A DNA stretch of 7,231 bases from CAZROT01 sp964601895. Its GTDB lineage: Bacteria; Pseudomonadota; Gammaproteobacteria; Enterobacterales; Enterobacteriaceae. The translations under genes were made by a program, and so were the position numbers. The notes beneath the pieces are model-generated. The model searched no databases, had not been told where the DNA came from, and saw nothing but the letters and a program-made list of their open reading frames with translations. Shown piece after piece: positions 1 through 6,898 of this stretch. The stretch covers positions 1-7,231 of the forward strand of contig CAZROT010000033.1 in NCBI GenBank assembly GCA_964601895.1. The letters run 5' to 3'. Position 1 is the stretch's first letter; each line of letters begins with the position of its first letter.

Positions 1-3000
1 GCCAAGACACTCTACCGTCACATCTGCAGGCGCTGACGGAGCAACAGGGGCTGTAACATCTGCTACCGTGATCACCTGTGAAGCAGTACCTGTATTCCCG
101 CAAAGATCAGTTATCGTGTAAGTTCTTGTAATTACTATCGGGCAGGTGCCGTTAGCTACATCTGCACTCGTCACACTCAACTGTGCATCTGCTGTACAGT
201 TATCTGTGATTGTTAAACCTAATGCTTCAAGAGCACTAACAGAAGTAAGCGGTGAAGGTGCAGATGAAACATTACATCCCGTTACAGCTAAAGGAGCCAA
301 TGATCCTGTTACAACCGGCGCTTCATTGTCAAATACACTGAACGTCTGGTTACAGGTGCTGCTGCAATTGTTGTTATCAGTAACAGTTAGTGTAAGTGTA
401 TAATTTCCGCAGGTGTTACCGGCCACTACAGTAACCGTTTCCTGGTTGGTAGCGCCGGAAATTGTACCGTCACCGGCTATTGACCAGCTATAGGTTTGCA
501 TACCCGCTGGTGCAGCATAAAAATTAGTTGAACCGGGGCAAATATTGTCGGAACCTGTAATACTGCATACCGGCGTCGGGTTAATCACAAAATCAACCGC
601 AGTACGACAACCTGGAGCCAAACTACATTCTGCCCAGAAGGTATAAGTTCCGGGGGAGTTGGTATTCGATAATAAATTATAAGGTGCTCCCGCAGCTATT
701 ACCTGCGGATCACCAACAGGATTGAACGACGTACCGGTTTGAACTGATGTACCACCTGAAGGAACGGTATACCAGTTAATAGTTCCGGGAACTGAATAAT
801 AAACAGTAATCCTGATAAAATCTACATTACCTGTCCTGCTGCTTCCACTGGCATTTATCGCATCCAGTGTAAATCCAAAGTTTGCAGCATTTATTTCAGC
901 AGGAGTCCATGTAGTTCCCCATAGATCATTTACTCCACCATATGTAATAACGGTGTTTGTATTATTTCCCCAATCCGTTGTGAGTAATGCATAATTATTG
1001 CCAACCGGGGCGCCCTTTAATAATTGTATAGCAACATCTCTTATGCTTGTACCAGCATTATTGCTATACCTATTAACTTCAACAACGATTCCATTTATTG
1101 TTGCACCTGCAGGAATTGTAAATCCATAATTAGAAGTGTTGAGATTTTCGGTAGCGGCATTGCCTCCAAGGGAAACTGTAGCAGTCGCTCCCCCATCAGC
1201 ATTTAGTGCGTTAACCATAGACCCTGAAGAAGTACCCCAGCCCGTTCCAGCCCCACCACTTGTCGCTGCCGTTCCAGCATACCTTGGGCCCTCTGAACCA
1301 TTCGTACTGCAAGGAGATGTTACAGTCAACTGCCCACTGCCACCCTGGCAAATCGTTACATCATCCGCATCAGGATATTGCCCGATTGAAACCAGCATCG
1401 TTGCAACGGCGTTGGTAGCACAGGGGGCATTCGGTGTGGCCGTTAAAGTAAGTGTAACTGAACCATTGCTGATATCATTTGGCCCGGGTGCATAGGTATT
1501 TGCTCCCGCTACATATGCTCCGCTGACTGGATTAAATGTACCGTCTCCGGAACTTGTCCAGGTGGCTGATACATGATTTGTAACAGAAGCTCCTCCAAGA
1601 GAAACTATATCACCCTCGCAAATTGACAAAGTTGGAGAAACACCTGAAATTACAGGAGGCTCTACCACCGTAACTGTAACATCATCCGAAATACTGCAGC
1701 CATTTTCCGCAGTGTAGGTAACTGTATAAGTAGTTGTTTCCGTTGGCGTAACACTACCCGGGTTTTGAACATTACCCGGGTTAAATCCAGGAGGGTTAGA
1801 TGACCAGTTATAGGAACCGCTGGTCCCACCATAAGTGAAACTGATGGTGAAACCGTGGTAGTACCCATATACACCTGATACTTCATCATCCACCACAATA
1901 ACCGTCCAGTTACCAGCAGGGTTGCATCCGTCGATATTGCTGAAGGACTGCTGAGGTAAATATGTTCCTGTATAAGGTGGTGTACCTGCAGTGATAGGAA
2001 TGGTTGCCGTACTGGAGAAGGTTGTGCCGGGATAAGACTGGTTTCCATAACCTCCCAAATCAGCCGCGAGCAGGATTGCAGTACCTGGAACAATTGTATG
2101 CGTCAATGTGCCACTGGCCGTATTGGTAGGAGCAACTCCGCATGGAGGTGGAGGAACAAGATATATTTCCACTTCAGAAGCATTAGGGTGCTGGATATTG
2201 ACCGTCACACTGATATTCGTTAGTTCCCCGACAGTTGCAGGAAGTGTTCCTGCCGGAACATTAACACTGGATTGTTGAGGAAGAATCGGGGTGCCCGTGC
2301 GCCAAATTTGCAGAGGCCCATGATTAGTGGAATAAGAAACAGTAGTGGGTGTGGTGGTGACTCCGTTAGCTGATAAGTTAATGGACTGACCGGCGCAAAT
2401 AAGTGTTTGTGATGCTACTGCAGTGATTGGGTCCGGCTGGGGATTAATGTTCACCGGGTAGGAAACCGAATTTTGACAACCATAAGCCCCCGTCACCGTA
2501 TAAATAATAATGGCCGTTCCCTCTGATACACCGGTTACAACACCCGTGACGGCATCAACTGTTGCAATTGATGTATTGTTACTTGTCCAGGTTCCACCTG
2601 CAGTCGTATTCTCTAATGTAATGCTGCTTGCTTCACAAACTGTTGTCGGTCCGGTAATAGGACTGACATCCGGAAGCGGGTTTACGGTGATAGGAACAAT
2701 TACTGGTAAAGTTGTAGGACATATTAGCAGAGGCGAAGTATATACTGCAATCGCAGAAATGGAAAAGGATTCTGACACAGGGGCGCCGGTTGTATTAACC
2801 AATGCTCCGACAATATCTGTGTCAATTGGGATGGCCCCTGGCCCTGATGCCTGCATTCCGGTTAGTGTTGCTGAAGGTCTTGACCATTGATAATTCAGGC
2901 TTGACACCCCGGGAATCGGATCAACGTTAACATCAATTGTAAAAGCTTCCCCGGAACACACTTCTAAGGGATTGTTGGGGAAAGTTGTGGCAGAAATCAC

Positions 3001-4302
3001 AGGCCTTGGCCTCACGGTAACAGGAAGTGTTGTAGTGTTCTGGCATCCCGAAGTATCTGTATAGGTTACACTAACGGATAGCGATCCGCTTCCTGTCCAG
3101 GTAACTGTTACCTGGTTCGTAGTCTGCCCTGCAGTAATAGCTCCTCCTCCTGCAGGTAAAGTCCATGCATAATTTGTAAAGGTATTGGGTATAGAATAAG
3201 TAACACCGGCAGAGCCCTGACACAATATATTATCTGCATCACTACTGCTGATAGTAGCCGTTGGCAGCGGGTTAACCGTAACTGTAAATGGAACACTGCA
3301 GCTTTCAAGGCATCCGTTGTTAACCGTAAGATTTCCTGTGTAAGTGCCCGCTGCTGTTCCTGCAGGAACATTAATTACAATTGGACTGGCAGGTAATGGA
3401 TCATTGACTACAGCCACAAAACTATTTGCCGGCGCTGCATCCCATGTTATGCTATAAGTAGTTGGGCCTTCAGTTGTAGCCGAATAGGCCAAAGTGGTTG
3501 TTTGTGCAGTTGAACTGAAGCAAACATTTGCTGCTGCAGCGGCTGCTGTGATAGTGGGGGCGCAACATATCTGGCTGGAATTTGCTACACCTTGCGACAA
3601 TGATGTCGAGACCTGATAAACACCTGAAGCATCCAAATATATACCCTGATTTGTTGCAGCAGAAAATGTAGAATTTATGTGGTTTGTTGAATTTCCAAGA
3701 AGTGGAATATTACCAATGCCTTGAGTGTTCCCAGTAGCATTGCAAGTTGTATAAGCACTCATTGGGTATGAGCCAGAGTTATTTCCGCTTATTGCACTGT
3801 TGTTATATGAAACAGACGTAACTAATGTTCCTGTGTTATCTAAAAGAGATACTTGCCCGCTTAAATTAGAAAGTGTACCAGGATTGATCAATAACATCCA
3901 GGTGGTATTAGCGAAAGTTGCTAATGTCCCTAAATCCAAATCAGCAGTTGGGTTTGAACTGGAAAAACCACCTGTCGGGTAACCATTATTTCCCGCAGCT
4001 CCTAAAACACCAGCTTGACCGCCAATAACAAAGTATTCACAAGGAAGAAGAGTAGTACCGTTTGGAATCTTGACTGTCCATCCACTGGGATTACTGCCAC
4101 CGGTTGTACTGCTATATACAAGTGTATAACAACTTATATCTATTGGGCAACTACCTCTATTGAACAACTCGACAAATTGATTTCCGGCACCTCCGCTTGG
4201 AGCTATACCAACTTCATTGATCACTATCTGCCCCCTCACGACATTTCCCAATAACAAAAACAAGAGTATAAAAGAGAAAGATATACGAAGCATTCTTTTC
4301 AT
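1..4302 (-). CDS. Giant secreted multidomain surface protein (lamin-tail, Ig/PKD, P-domain, HYR-like); C-terminus beyond the left edge
   Basis: The minus-strand frame from the ATG at 4302-4300 is open for exactly 1434 codons to base 1. Residues 1-24 form a signal peptide (basic MKRMLR, a Leu/Phe-rich core, probable cleavage before Q25). Residues 26 to about 170 look like a lamin-tail domain (IVINEVG, then QFVELFNRG). Ig/PKD-like modules follow, joined by linkers such as VTVNPLP, VRPRP and VNINPQP; one at about 541-600 resembles BIG2 (SIATVDAVTGVVTGVS). Residues about 655-825 match a P/Homo B domain (NPAGNWTVIVVDD around W799, then GFTISF). Residues about 1002-1167 look like a jelly-roll module ending in RITVYYS. 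Residues about 1300-1434 are HYR-like (ITDNCTA, then DVTAPVAPSAP). No catalytic domain is seen. The family is usually cell-surface or secreted through T9SS, with a C-terminal sorting domain that would lie outside this window. No Shine-Dalgarno precedes the start. Adhesion or matrix binding is an inference; substrate unknown. Confidence 0.93.
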   Translation of the reverse strand, partial: MKRMLRISFSFILLFLLLGNVVRGQIVINEVGIAPSGGAGNQFVELFNRGSCPIDISCYTLVYSSTTGGSNPSGWTVKIPNGTTLLPCEYFVIGGQAGVLGAAGNNGYPTGGFSSSNPTADLDLGTLATFANTTWMLLINPGTLSNLSGQVSLLDNTGTLVTSVSYNNSAISGNNSGSYPMSAYTTCNATGNTQGIGNIPLLGNSTNHINSTFSAATNQGIYLDASGVYQVSTSLSQGVANSSQICCAPTITAAAAAANVCFSSTAQTTTLAYSATTEGPTTYSITWDAAPANSFVAVVNDPLPASPIVINVPAGTAAGTYTGNLTVNNGCLESCSVPFTVTVNPLPTATISSSDADNILCQGSAGVTYSIPNTFTNYAWTLPAGGGAITAGQTTNQVTVTWTGSGSLSVSVTYTDTSGCQNTTTLPVTVRPRPVISATTFPNNPLEVCSGEAFTIDVNVDPIPGVSSLNYQWSRPSATLTGMQASGPGAIPIDTDIVGALVNTTGAPVSESFSISAIAVYTSPLLICPTTLPVIVPITVNPLPDVSPITGPTTVCEASSITLENTTAGGTWTSNNTSIATVDAVTGVVTGVSEGTAIIIYTVTGAYGCQNSVSYPVNINPQPDPITAVASQTLICAGQSINLSANGVTTTPTTVSYSTNHGPLQIWRTGTPILPQQSSVNVPAGTLPATVGELTNISVTVNIQHPNASEVEIYLVPPPPCGVAPTNTASGTLTHTIVPGTAILLAADLGGYGNQSYPGTTFSSTATIPITAGTPPYTGTYLPQQSFSNIDGCNPAGNWTVIVVDDEVSGVYGYYHGFTISFTYGGTSGSYNWSSNPPGFNPGNVQNPGSVTPTETTTYTVTYTAENGCSISDDVTVTVVEPPVISGVSPTLSICEGDIVSLGGASVTNHVSATWTSSGDGTFNPVSGAYVAGANTYAPGPNDISNGSVTLTLTATPNAPCATNAVATMLVSIGQYPDADDVTICQGGSGQLTVTSPCSTNGSEGPRYAGTAATSGGAGTGWGTSSGSMVNALNADGGATATVSLGGNAATENLNTSNYGFTIPAGATINGIVVEVNRYSNNAGTSIRDVAIQLLKGAPVGNNYALLTTDWGNNTNTVITYGGVNDLWGTTWTPAEINAANFGFTLDAINASGSSRTGNVDFIRITVYYSVPGTINWYTVPSGGTSVQTGTSFNPVGDPQVIAAGAPYNLLSNTNSPGTYTFWAECSLAPGCRTAVDFVINPTPVCSITGSDNICPGSTNFYAAPAGMQTYSWSIAGDGTISGATNQETVTVVAGNTCGNYTLTLTVTDNNNCSSTCNQTFSVFDNEAPVVTGSLAPLAVTGCNVSSAPSPLTSVSALEALGLTITDNCTADAQLSVTSADVANGTCPIVITRTYTITDLCGNTGTASQVITVADVTAPVAPSAPADVTVECLG

Positions 4303-4850
4303 AAGGGTACAGCGCTGCAATGCGCCTCGCAGAAGGTGGTTAATGGTATGATGGTAGTTTTCAGTCATTCCCGAAAATTCTTCAACGGTTCGTAATAGCC
4401 GCAACGGGCCGGATTATGGCCTCACAGGAATGATTGGAAAACATTTTCTGCTCAGCGTTCCGGTTTGTCCGGGCCGCTAATCAGTTCCATGTTGTTTGTC
4501 AGGTTTTTAAAAAAGGATAAAAGGGCAGGCTAAGAAACAGGATCGTTTCAGCCGGCATTGCTTTGAAAAGAATTAAACAGTTGATGCTTACTGTTATCAG
4601 TTGATAACAAAGTGTAATGTGCAAAAAAGTAAAAGCCAGTCTTGTAAAAATTTCCCATCATCAACCGGTTTAAGGTTTCAAAACAGCGGCTTTCGTAAGA
4701 GGATTGGGGTTCGGTCAGGTTCTTAATAGATAGGACTTTATAACAGTGCGTAAATGTAGAAAAACTTTTGAGTTAATACTATTGCAGGAGGATTTTGTTT
4801 TAAACATTTTTTTTAATACAGCATATCCATCGTCATGGCTTTCAATTCTA
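4303..4850. other. Non-coding region upstream of the surface-protein gene
   Basis: No convincing gene is present on either strand. The short open frames have no family resemblance and no good start. I looked for the Bacteroidota promoter form (TTTG, then TAnnTTTG) reading toward the surface-protein gene. Only an imperfect TACACTTTG on the minus strand at 4616-4608 was found, with no matching -33 element. Other visible structure is a palindrome at 4592-4609, a distant 7-bp inverted pair TCATTCC (4365-4371) / GGAATGA (4427-4433), and an 8-T run at 4807-4814. The region probably holds the promoter and leader of the surface-protein gene, but I cannot place the start site. Confidence 0.5.
4592..4609. 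promoter_or_regulatory. Perfect 18-bp palindrome, candidate operator
   Basis: TGTTATCA-GT-TGATAACA has two perfect 8-bp arms around a 2-bp centre. It lies about 290 bp upstream of the surface-protein start. It overlaps the only weak promoter-like element on that strand (TACACTTTG, 4616-4608). The octamer CAGTTGAT inside it (4599-4606) also occurs one 20-bp step away at 4579-4586. The size and symmetry suit a dimeric DNA-binding regulator. There is no direct evidence of function, and the factor is unknown. Its centre is not the CpG typical of LacI-family operators. Confidence 0.35.
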
Positions 4851-4878
4851 TCCGGAATCGTAAATCTACGATGCCGGA
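4851..4878. repeat. Short inverted repeat able to form a hairpin
   Basis: The 12-bp arms 4851-4862 (TCCGGAATCGTA) and 4867-4878 (TACGATGCCGGA) pair with one mismatch around a 4-nt loop, AATC. No T-run follows directly on either strand, so it does not look like a standard intrinsic terminator. Its right arm touches the start of repeat copy A. Confidence 0.45.
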
Positions 4879-4980
4879 GGTTGGGAACCCTGATAGAACC
4901 TTCCGCCCAAAGTTTGCCAACCCTTCAAAAAATTCTACCCACCCGATAGTGACGCTGCCAGGGTTGGCAAACTGACGGAA
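4872..4980. repeat. Dispersed inverted-repeat element, copy A
   Basis: The core is a perfect 14-bp inverted repeat: AGTTTGCCAACCCT at 4911-4924 and its exact complement at 4960-4973, separated by 35 nt. An outer TTCCG (4901-4905) / CGGAA (4976-4980) pair can lengthen the stem. The leader from about 4872 (CCGGAGGTTGG, then CCCAAAG before the arm) aligns with that of copy B, so the repeated unit is about 100 bp, not just the hairpin. The same 14-35-14 layout recurs in copy B and in the array at the right edge. Both strands have short open frames through it, but they look incidental. Function unknown; a non-autonomous mobile or REP-like element is one possibility. Confidence 0.75.
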
Positions 4981-5051
4981 ACCTTCATTCATCCTTCGTA
5001 CCAACAGTATGGGAAAGCCCACCTTAAAGCCTGTTTAAAGCCACTCCGCAG

Positions 5052-5151
5052 CACCGGAAAGGTTGGTATACCTGAGCCCTCCTCCCAAAGTTTTCCAACC
5101 CTTCAAAAGTCTTCACCCAACTGATAGTGCATCCGTCAGGGCTGGCAACCT
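5052..5151. repeat. Dispersed inverted-repeat element, copy B
   Basis: This is in the same orientation as copy A, 178 bp further on, and shares its leader (CCGGAAAGGTTGG, then CCTCCCAAAGTTTTCCAACCCTT). The arms are 5089-5102 and 5138-5151, again 35 nt apart, and pair at 11 of 14 positions, so this copy is more decayed than A. It lies just past the 3' end of the LacI-family gene. No T-run follows the stem on the minus strand, so a terminator role is not supported by sequence. Confidence 0.65.
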
Positions 5152-5180
5152 TAACCTTTAAACCTTAAACATTTAAACCC
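5146..5180. repeat. Degenerate AACCTTTA-like short tandem repeat
   Basis: Between copy B and the stop codon of the LacI-family gene the plus strand shows several imperfect copies of a 7-8 nt motif (AACCTTA, ACCTTTA, AACCTTA, AACATTTA), ending in AACCCC. It is low-complexity DNA without coding potential. It could be slippage-derived filler at the edge of the repeat element. Confidence 0.4.
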
Positions 5181-5189
5181 CAAAAAAAC

Positions 5190-6206
5190 CTACCCTTCAT
5201 TCAGCACCACCCTGCTTTCCAGCACGGTGTTGCGTGGAATATCATCTGCAGATTCCTTGGCCTGCACCAATTGCAGCAAAATATCAGTGGCCATTTCGGC
5301 CTGCAGCCGGGGAAACTGCTCCACTGAGGCCACGGGAGGTTGATCAAGATAATGTGTCACAGGCAGGTTGGCAAAGCTGACAAAATAAATATCCTTGTTG
5401 ATCTGCAGCCCCCGCTGCCGGGTATAGCGGATGGCATCCAGCGCCACATAATCATTAAAGGTGATGACGGCCTGTGGCGGTTCGGGCAGGGCCAGCAATT
5501 TCGCCATGGCCGCTTCCGTGTCCGTTTTCTCCAGGTTGGTCTCTGCGAGCAGCGCCTTATCGGGTTGCAAACCGTTCTTTTTCAACCCTTCGAGATAGCC
5601 CTGCCAGCGCTGTTCCGAATGCAGCAGCGAGGCCGGGCCCTTGATAAATGCAATACGTCGGAGTTTCCGGCTCACTAACCAATCCACTAATTTTTCCGAA
5701 CTGTCTTTGAGATTGCAGGACACTTTGTAAAAATCTCCCGATGGCGGCACCCGGTCAAAAAACACAACGGGGATATTGTATTGCTTCAGTTGCTCAAAAT
5801 GTTCAAAACTTTCCGTGGTTTTGGCCAGCGACACGATGATTCCATCCACCCGGTGGCGGCGCATGGTATCTACGATCTGCTTTTCCTTTTCACTGTCATC
5901 ATGCGACTGCCCGATCAGCACCGTGTACTGGCTGGCTGTTGCTTTGTCTTCAATACCATTGATGGCCATGGAAAAAAATTCTTCGCCCAGGTTGGGCAGG
6001 ATGACGCCGATGGTCATGGTGCGGCCCTGCTTAAAAGAAATGGCCGCCTGGTTGGGTTCATAATTAAGTTCACGGGCCAGCTTCTGCACCTGCATCTTGG
6101 TGCGCAGCCCGATGCTGGGATGATTGTGCAGTGCCCTCGACACAGTGGACACTGATACATTCAGCCTTTTTGCAATCTCTTTTATAGTGGCCGGTTTTTG
6201 TTCCAT
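5190..6206 (-). CDS. LacI-family transcriptional regulator
   Basis: The 338-residue product has the full LacI/GalR layout at normal length. Residues 7-26 are the helix-turn-helix (TIKEIAKRLNV, then SVSTVSRAL), followed by NHPSI and LNYEPN. The hinge helix is at about 51-63. The periplasmic-binding-protein-like effector and dimer domain runs from about 64 to the end, with IGVILPN, VDGIIVS, IPVVFFDR (145-152), RWQGYLEGL (R200) and FNDYVALDAIR (N251-D252). It should bind DNA as a dimer and respond to a small molecule, typically a sugar or nucleoside; the ligand cannot be read here. The ATG at 6206 is preferred over a TTG eight codons upstream because the family's N-terminus begins just before TIKEIA. 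There is no Shine-Dalgarno, as usual in Bacteroidota. The stop is TAG. The hinge position normally occupied by the minor-groove leucine is Phe58 (AISFK). It is divergent from the CBS gene, and no sugar-use genes are adjacent, so the regulon is unknown. Confidence 0.95.
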   Translation of the reverse strand: MEQKPATIKEIAKRLNVSVSTVSRALHNHPSIGLRTKMQVQKLARELNYEPNQAAISFKQGRTMTIGVILPNLGEEFFSMAINGIEDKATASQYTVLIGQSHDDSEKEKQIVDTMRRHRVDGIIVSLAKTTESFEHFEQLKQYNIPVVFFDRVPPSGDFYKVSCNLKDSSEKLVDWLVSRKLRRIAFIKGPASLLHSEQRWQGYLEGLKKNGLQPDKALLAETNLEKTDTEAAMAKLLALPEPPQAVITFNDYVALDAIRYTRQRGLQINKDIYFVSFANLPVTHYLDQPPVASVEQFPRLQAEMATDILLQLVQAKESADDIPRNTVLESRVVLNEG

Positions 6207-6218
6207 GCAGTGACTGCA
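6206..6218. promoter_or_regulatory. 13-bp palindrome at the LacI-family start codon, candidate autoregulatory site
   Basis: TGCAGTGACTGCA is a perfect palindrome around a single central base. It abuts and shares one base with the ATG of the regulator gene. A repressor bound here could block its own gene. The central base is G, not the CpG step favoured by most LacI-family proteins, which weakens that idea. A palindrome of this size can also occur by chance. Confidence 0.3.
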
Positions 6219-6283
6219 AGGTAACAACAACAGGAGAAATTCAGCAGGAACGAAAGATGGATTTTATCCTGATGTTTTGCAGG

Positions 6284-6299
6284 TATTGCTGATGCAATA
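6284..6299. promoter_or_regulatory. Inverted repeat in the divergent intergenic region, candidate operator
   Basis: TATTGC-TGAT-GCAATA has perfect 6-bp arms around 4 nt. It sits near the middle of the 199-bp region between the divergent LacI-family and CBS genes, so a factor bound here could act on both. I found no clean TTTG / TAnnTTTG promoter pair in this region. TATTTTCG (6370-6377) is one mismatch from the -7 form but lacks a well-spaced -33 element. Confidence 0.3.
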
Positions 6300-6405
6300 T
6301 TGTAAACAAATCATGTTCAGCATAGCAGCAAAGAAGCAGATACAGGAAATAATTTTTGTATAGCTTATCTATTTTCGTAAATTTCAAGTATTAAACGATG
6401 GCTGC

Positions 6406-6840
6406 ATGAGTACGGTAACCGCTGTTTTATCCCGCAAAGGAAATAATATTGTCAGTGTGTCATCCAATGATACGGTGCTGCAGGCGCTGCGCCTGATGGC
6501 TGAAAAAAATATCGGTTCTGTAGTGGTGATGGACAAAGGTGAATACAAAGGCATTGTTTCAGAAAGGGATTATTCAAGAAAAGTGGTGCTGAAAGAAAAA
6601 AGTTCAACCGACACCACTGTGGCAGAGATCATGACCACCGGTCTGCCTGCGGTGAAGCCAACTGACAGCATCGAACATTGCATGACGCTGATGACAGAAA
6701 AAAATATACGCTATATGCCGGTGTTTGACAACAATGTTTTATCCGGTATCATTTCGATGAGTGATGTGGTGAAAGAAACCATCCTGGCGCAAAAAGAGAC
6801 CATCACCCACCTGCAAAGCTATATTCACAGCAACAGTTAA
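6406..6840 (+). CDS. Two-CBS-domain protein (putative adenine-nucleotide sensor)
   Basis: The 144-residue protein consists almost entirely of a tandem CBS pair (Bateman module). CBS1 is about residues 12-62 and ends in GIVSERD (49-55); CBS2 is about 72-127 and ends in GIISMSD (114-120). The Ser and Asp in each G-x-x-S-x-x-D motif (S52/D55 and S117/D120) are the positions that usually contact the ribose of a bound nucleotide. EIMTTG (74-79) between them is the usual start of a second CBS domain. There is no membrane segment, signal peptide or attached enzyme domain, so it is cytosolic and probably acts by binding AMP, ATP or a related ligand and touching a partner. Ligand and partner are unknown. 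The chosen ATG gives the complete fold; no Shine-Dalgarno is seen. A tiny frame, ATG-GCT-GCA-TGA, at 6398-6409 overlaps the start codon. The gene is monocistronic, ending in a terminator. Confidence 0.93.
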   Translation: MSTVTAVLSRKGNNIVSVSSNDTVLQALRLMAEKNIGSVVVMDKGEYKGIVSERDYSRKVVLKEKSSTDTTVAEIMTTGLPAVKPTDSIEHCMTLMTEKNIRYMPVFDNNVLSGIISMSDVVKETILAQKETITHLQSYIHSNS

Positions 6841-6864
6841 GACTTACATGCTCATTAAATACCT

Positions 6865-6894
6865 GCGAAGCCCCGTAAGGCTTCGCTTTTTTTT
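6865..6894 (+). terminator. Intrinsic terminator of the CBS-domain gene
   Basis: A perfect 8-bp stem, GCGAAGCC (6865-6872) and GGCTTCGC (6879-6886), encloses a 6-nt loop and runs directly into eight T residues (6887-6894). It begins 25 nt after the CBS stop codon. This is a textbook Rho-independent terminator on the plus strand. Confidence 0.93.
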
Positions 6895-6898
6895 GCTG

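Noticed and set aside
1662..2093. Minus-strand 143-codon frame, and others inside 1-4302 on both strands
   Set aside because: They are out-of-frame shadows of the long minus-strand frame, which gives coherent Ig/PKD, P-domain and HYR-like protein throughout.
4746..5022. Short open frames on both strands across copy A (4746-4949 plus, 4813-5022 minus)
   Set aside because: They lie on inverted-repeat sequence, have no domain resemblance and no supported start signals. The AGGAGG at about 4786 is followed by no usable start.
5340..6155. Plus-strand frames of 95-124 codons opposite the LacI-family gene
   Set aside because: They are antisense to a well-supported complete LacI-family protein and have no recognisable domain.
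6207..6230. TTG start eight codons upstream for the LacI-family regulator
   Set aside because: It would add an atypical N-terminal MLLPCSHC. The ATG at 6206 matches the usual distance to the helix-turn-helix.
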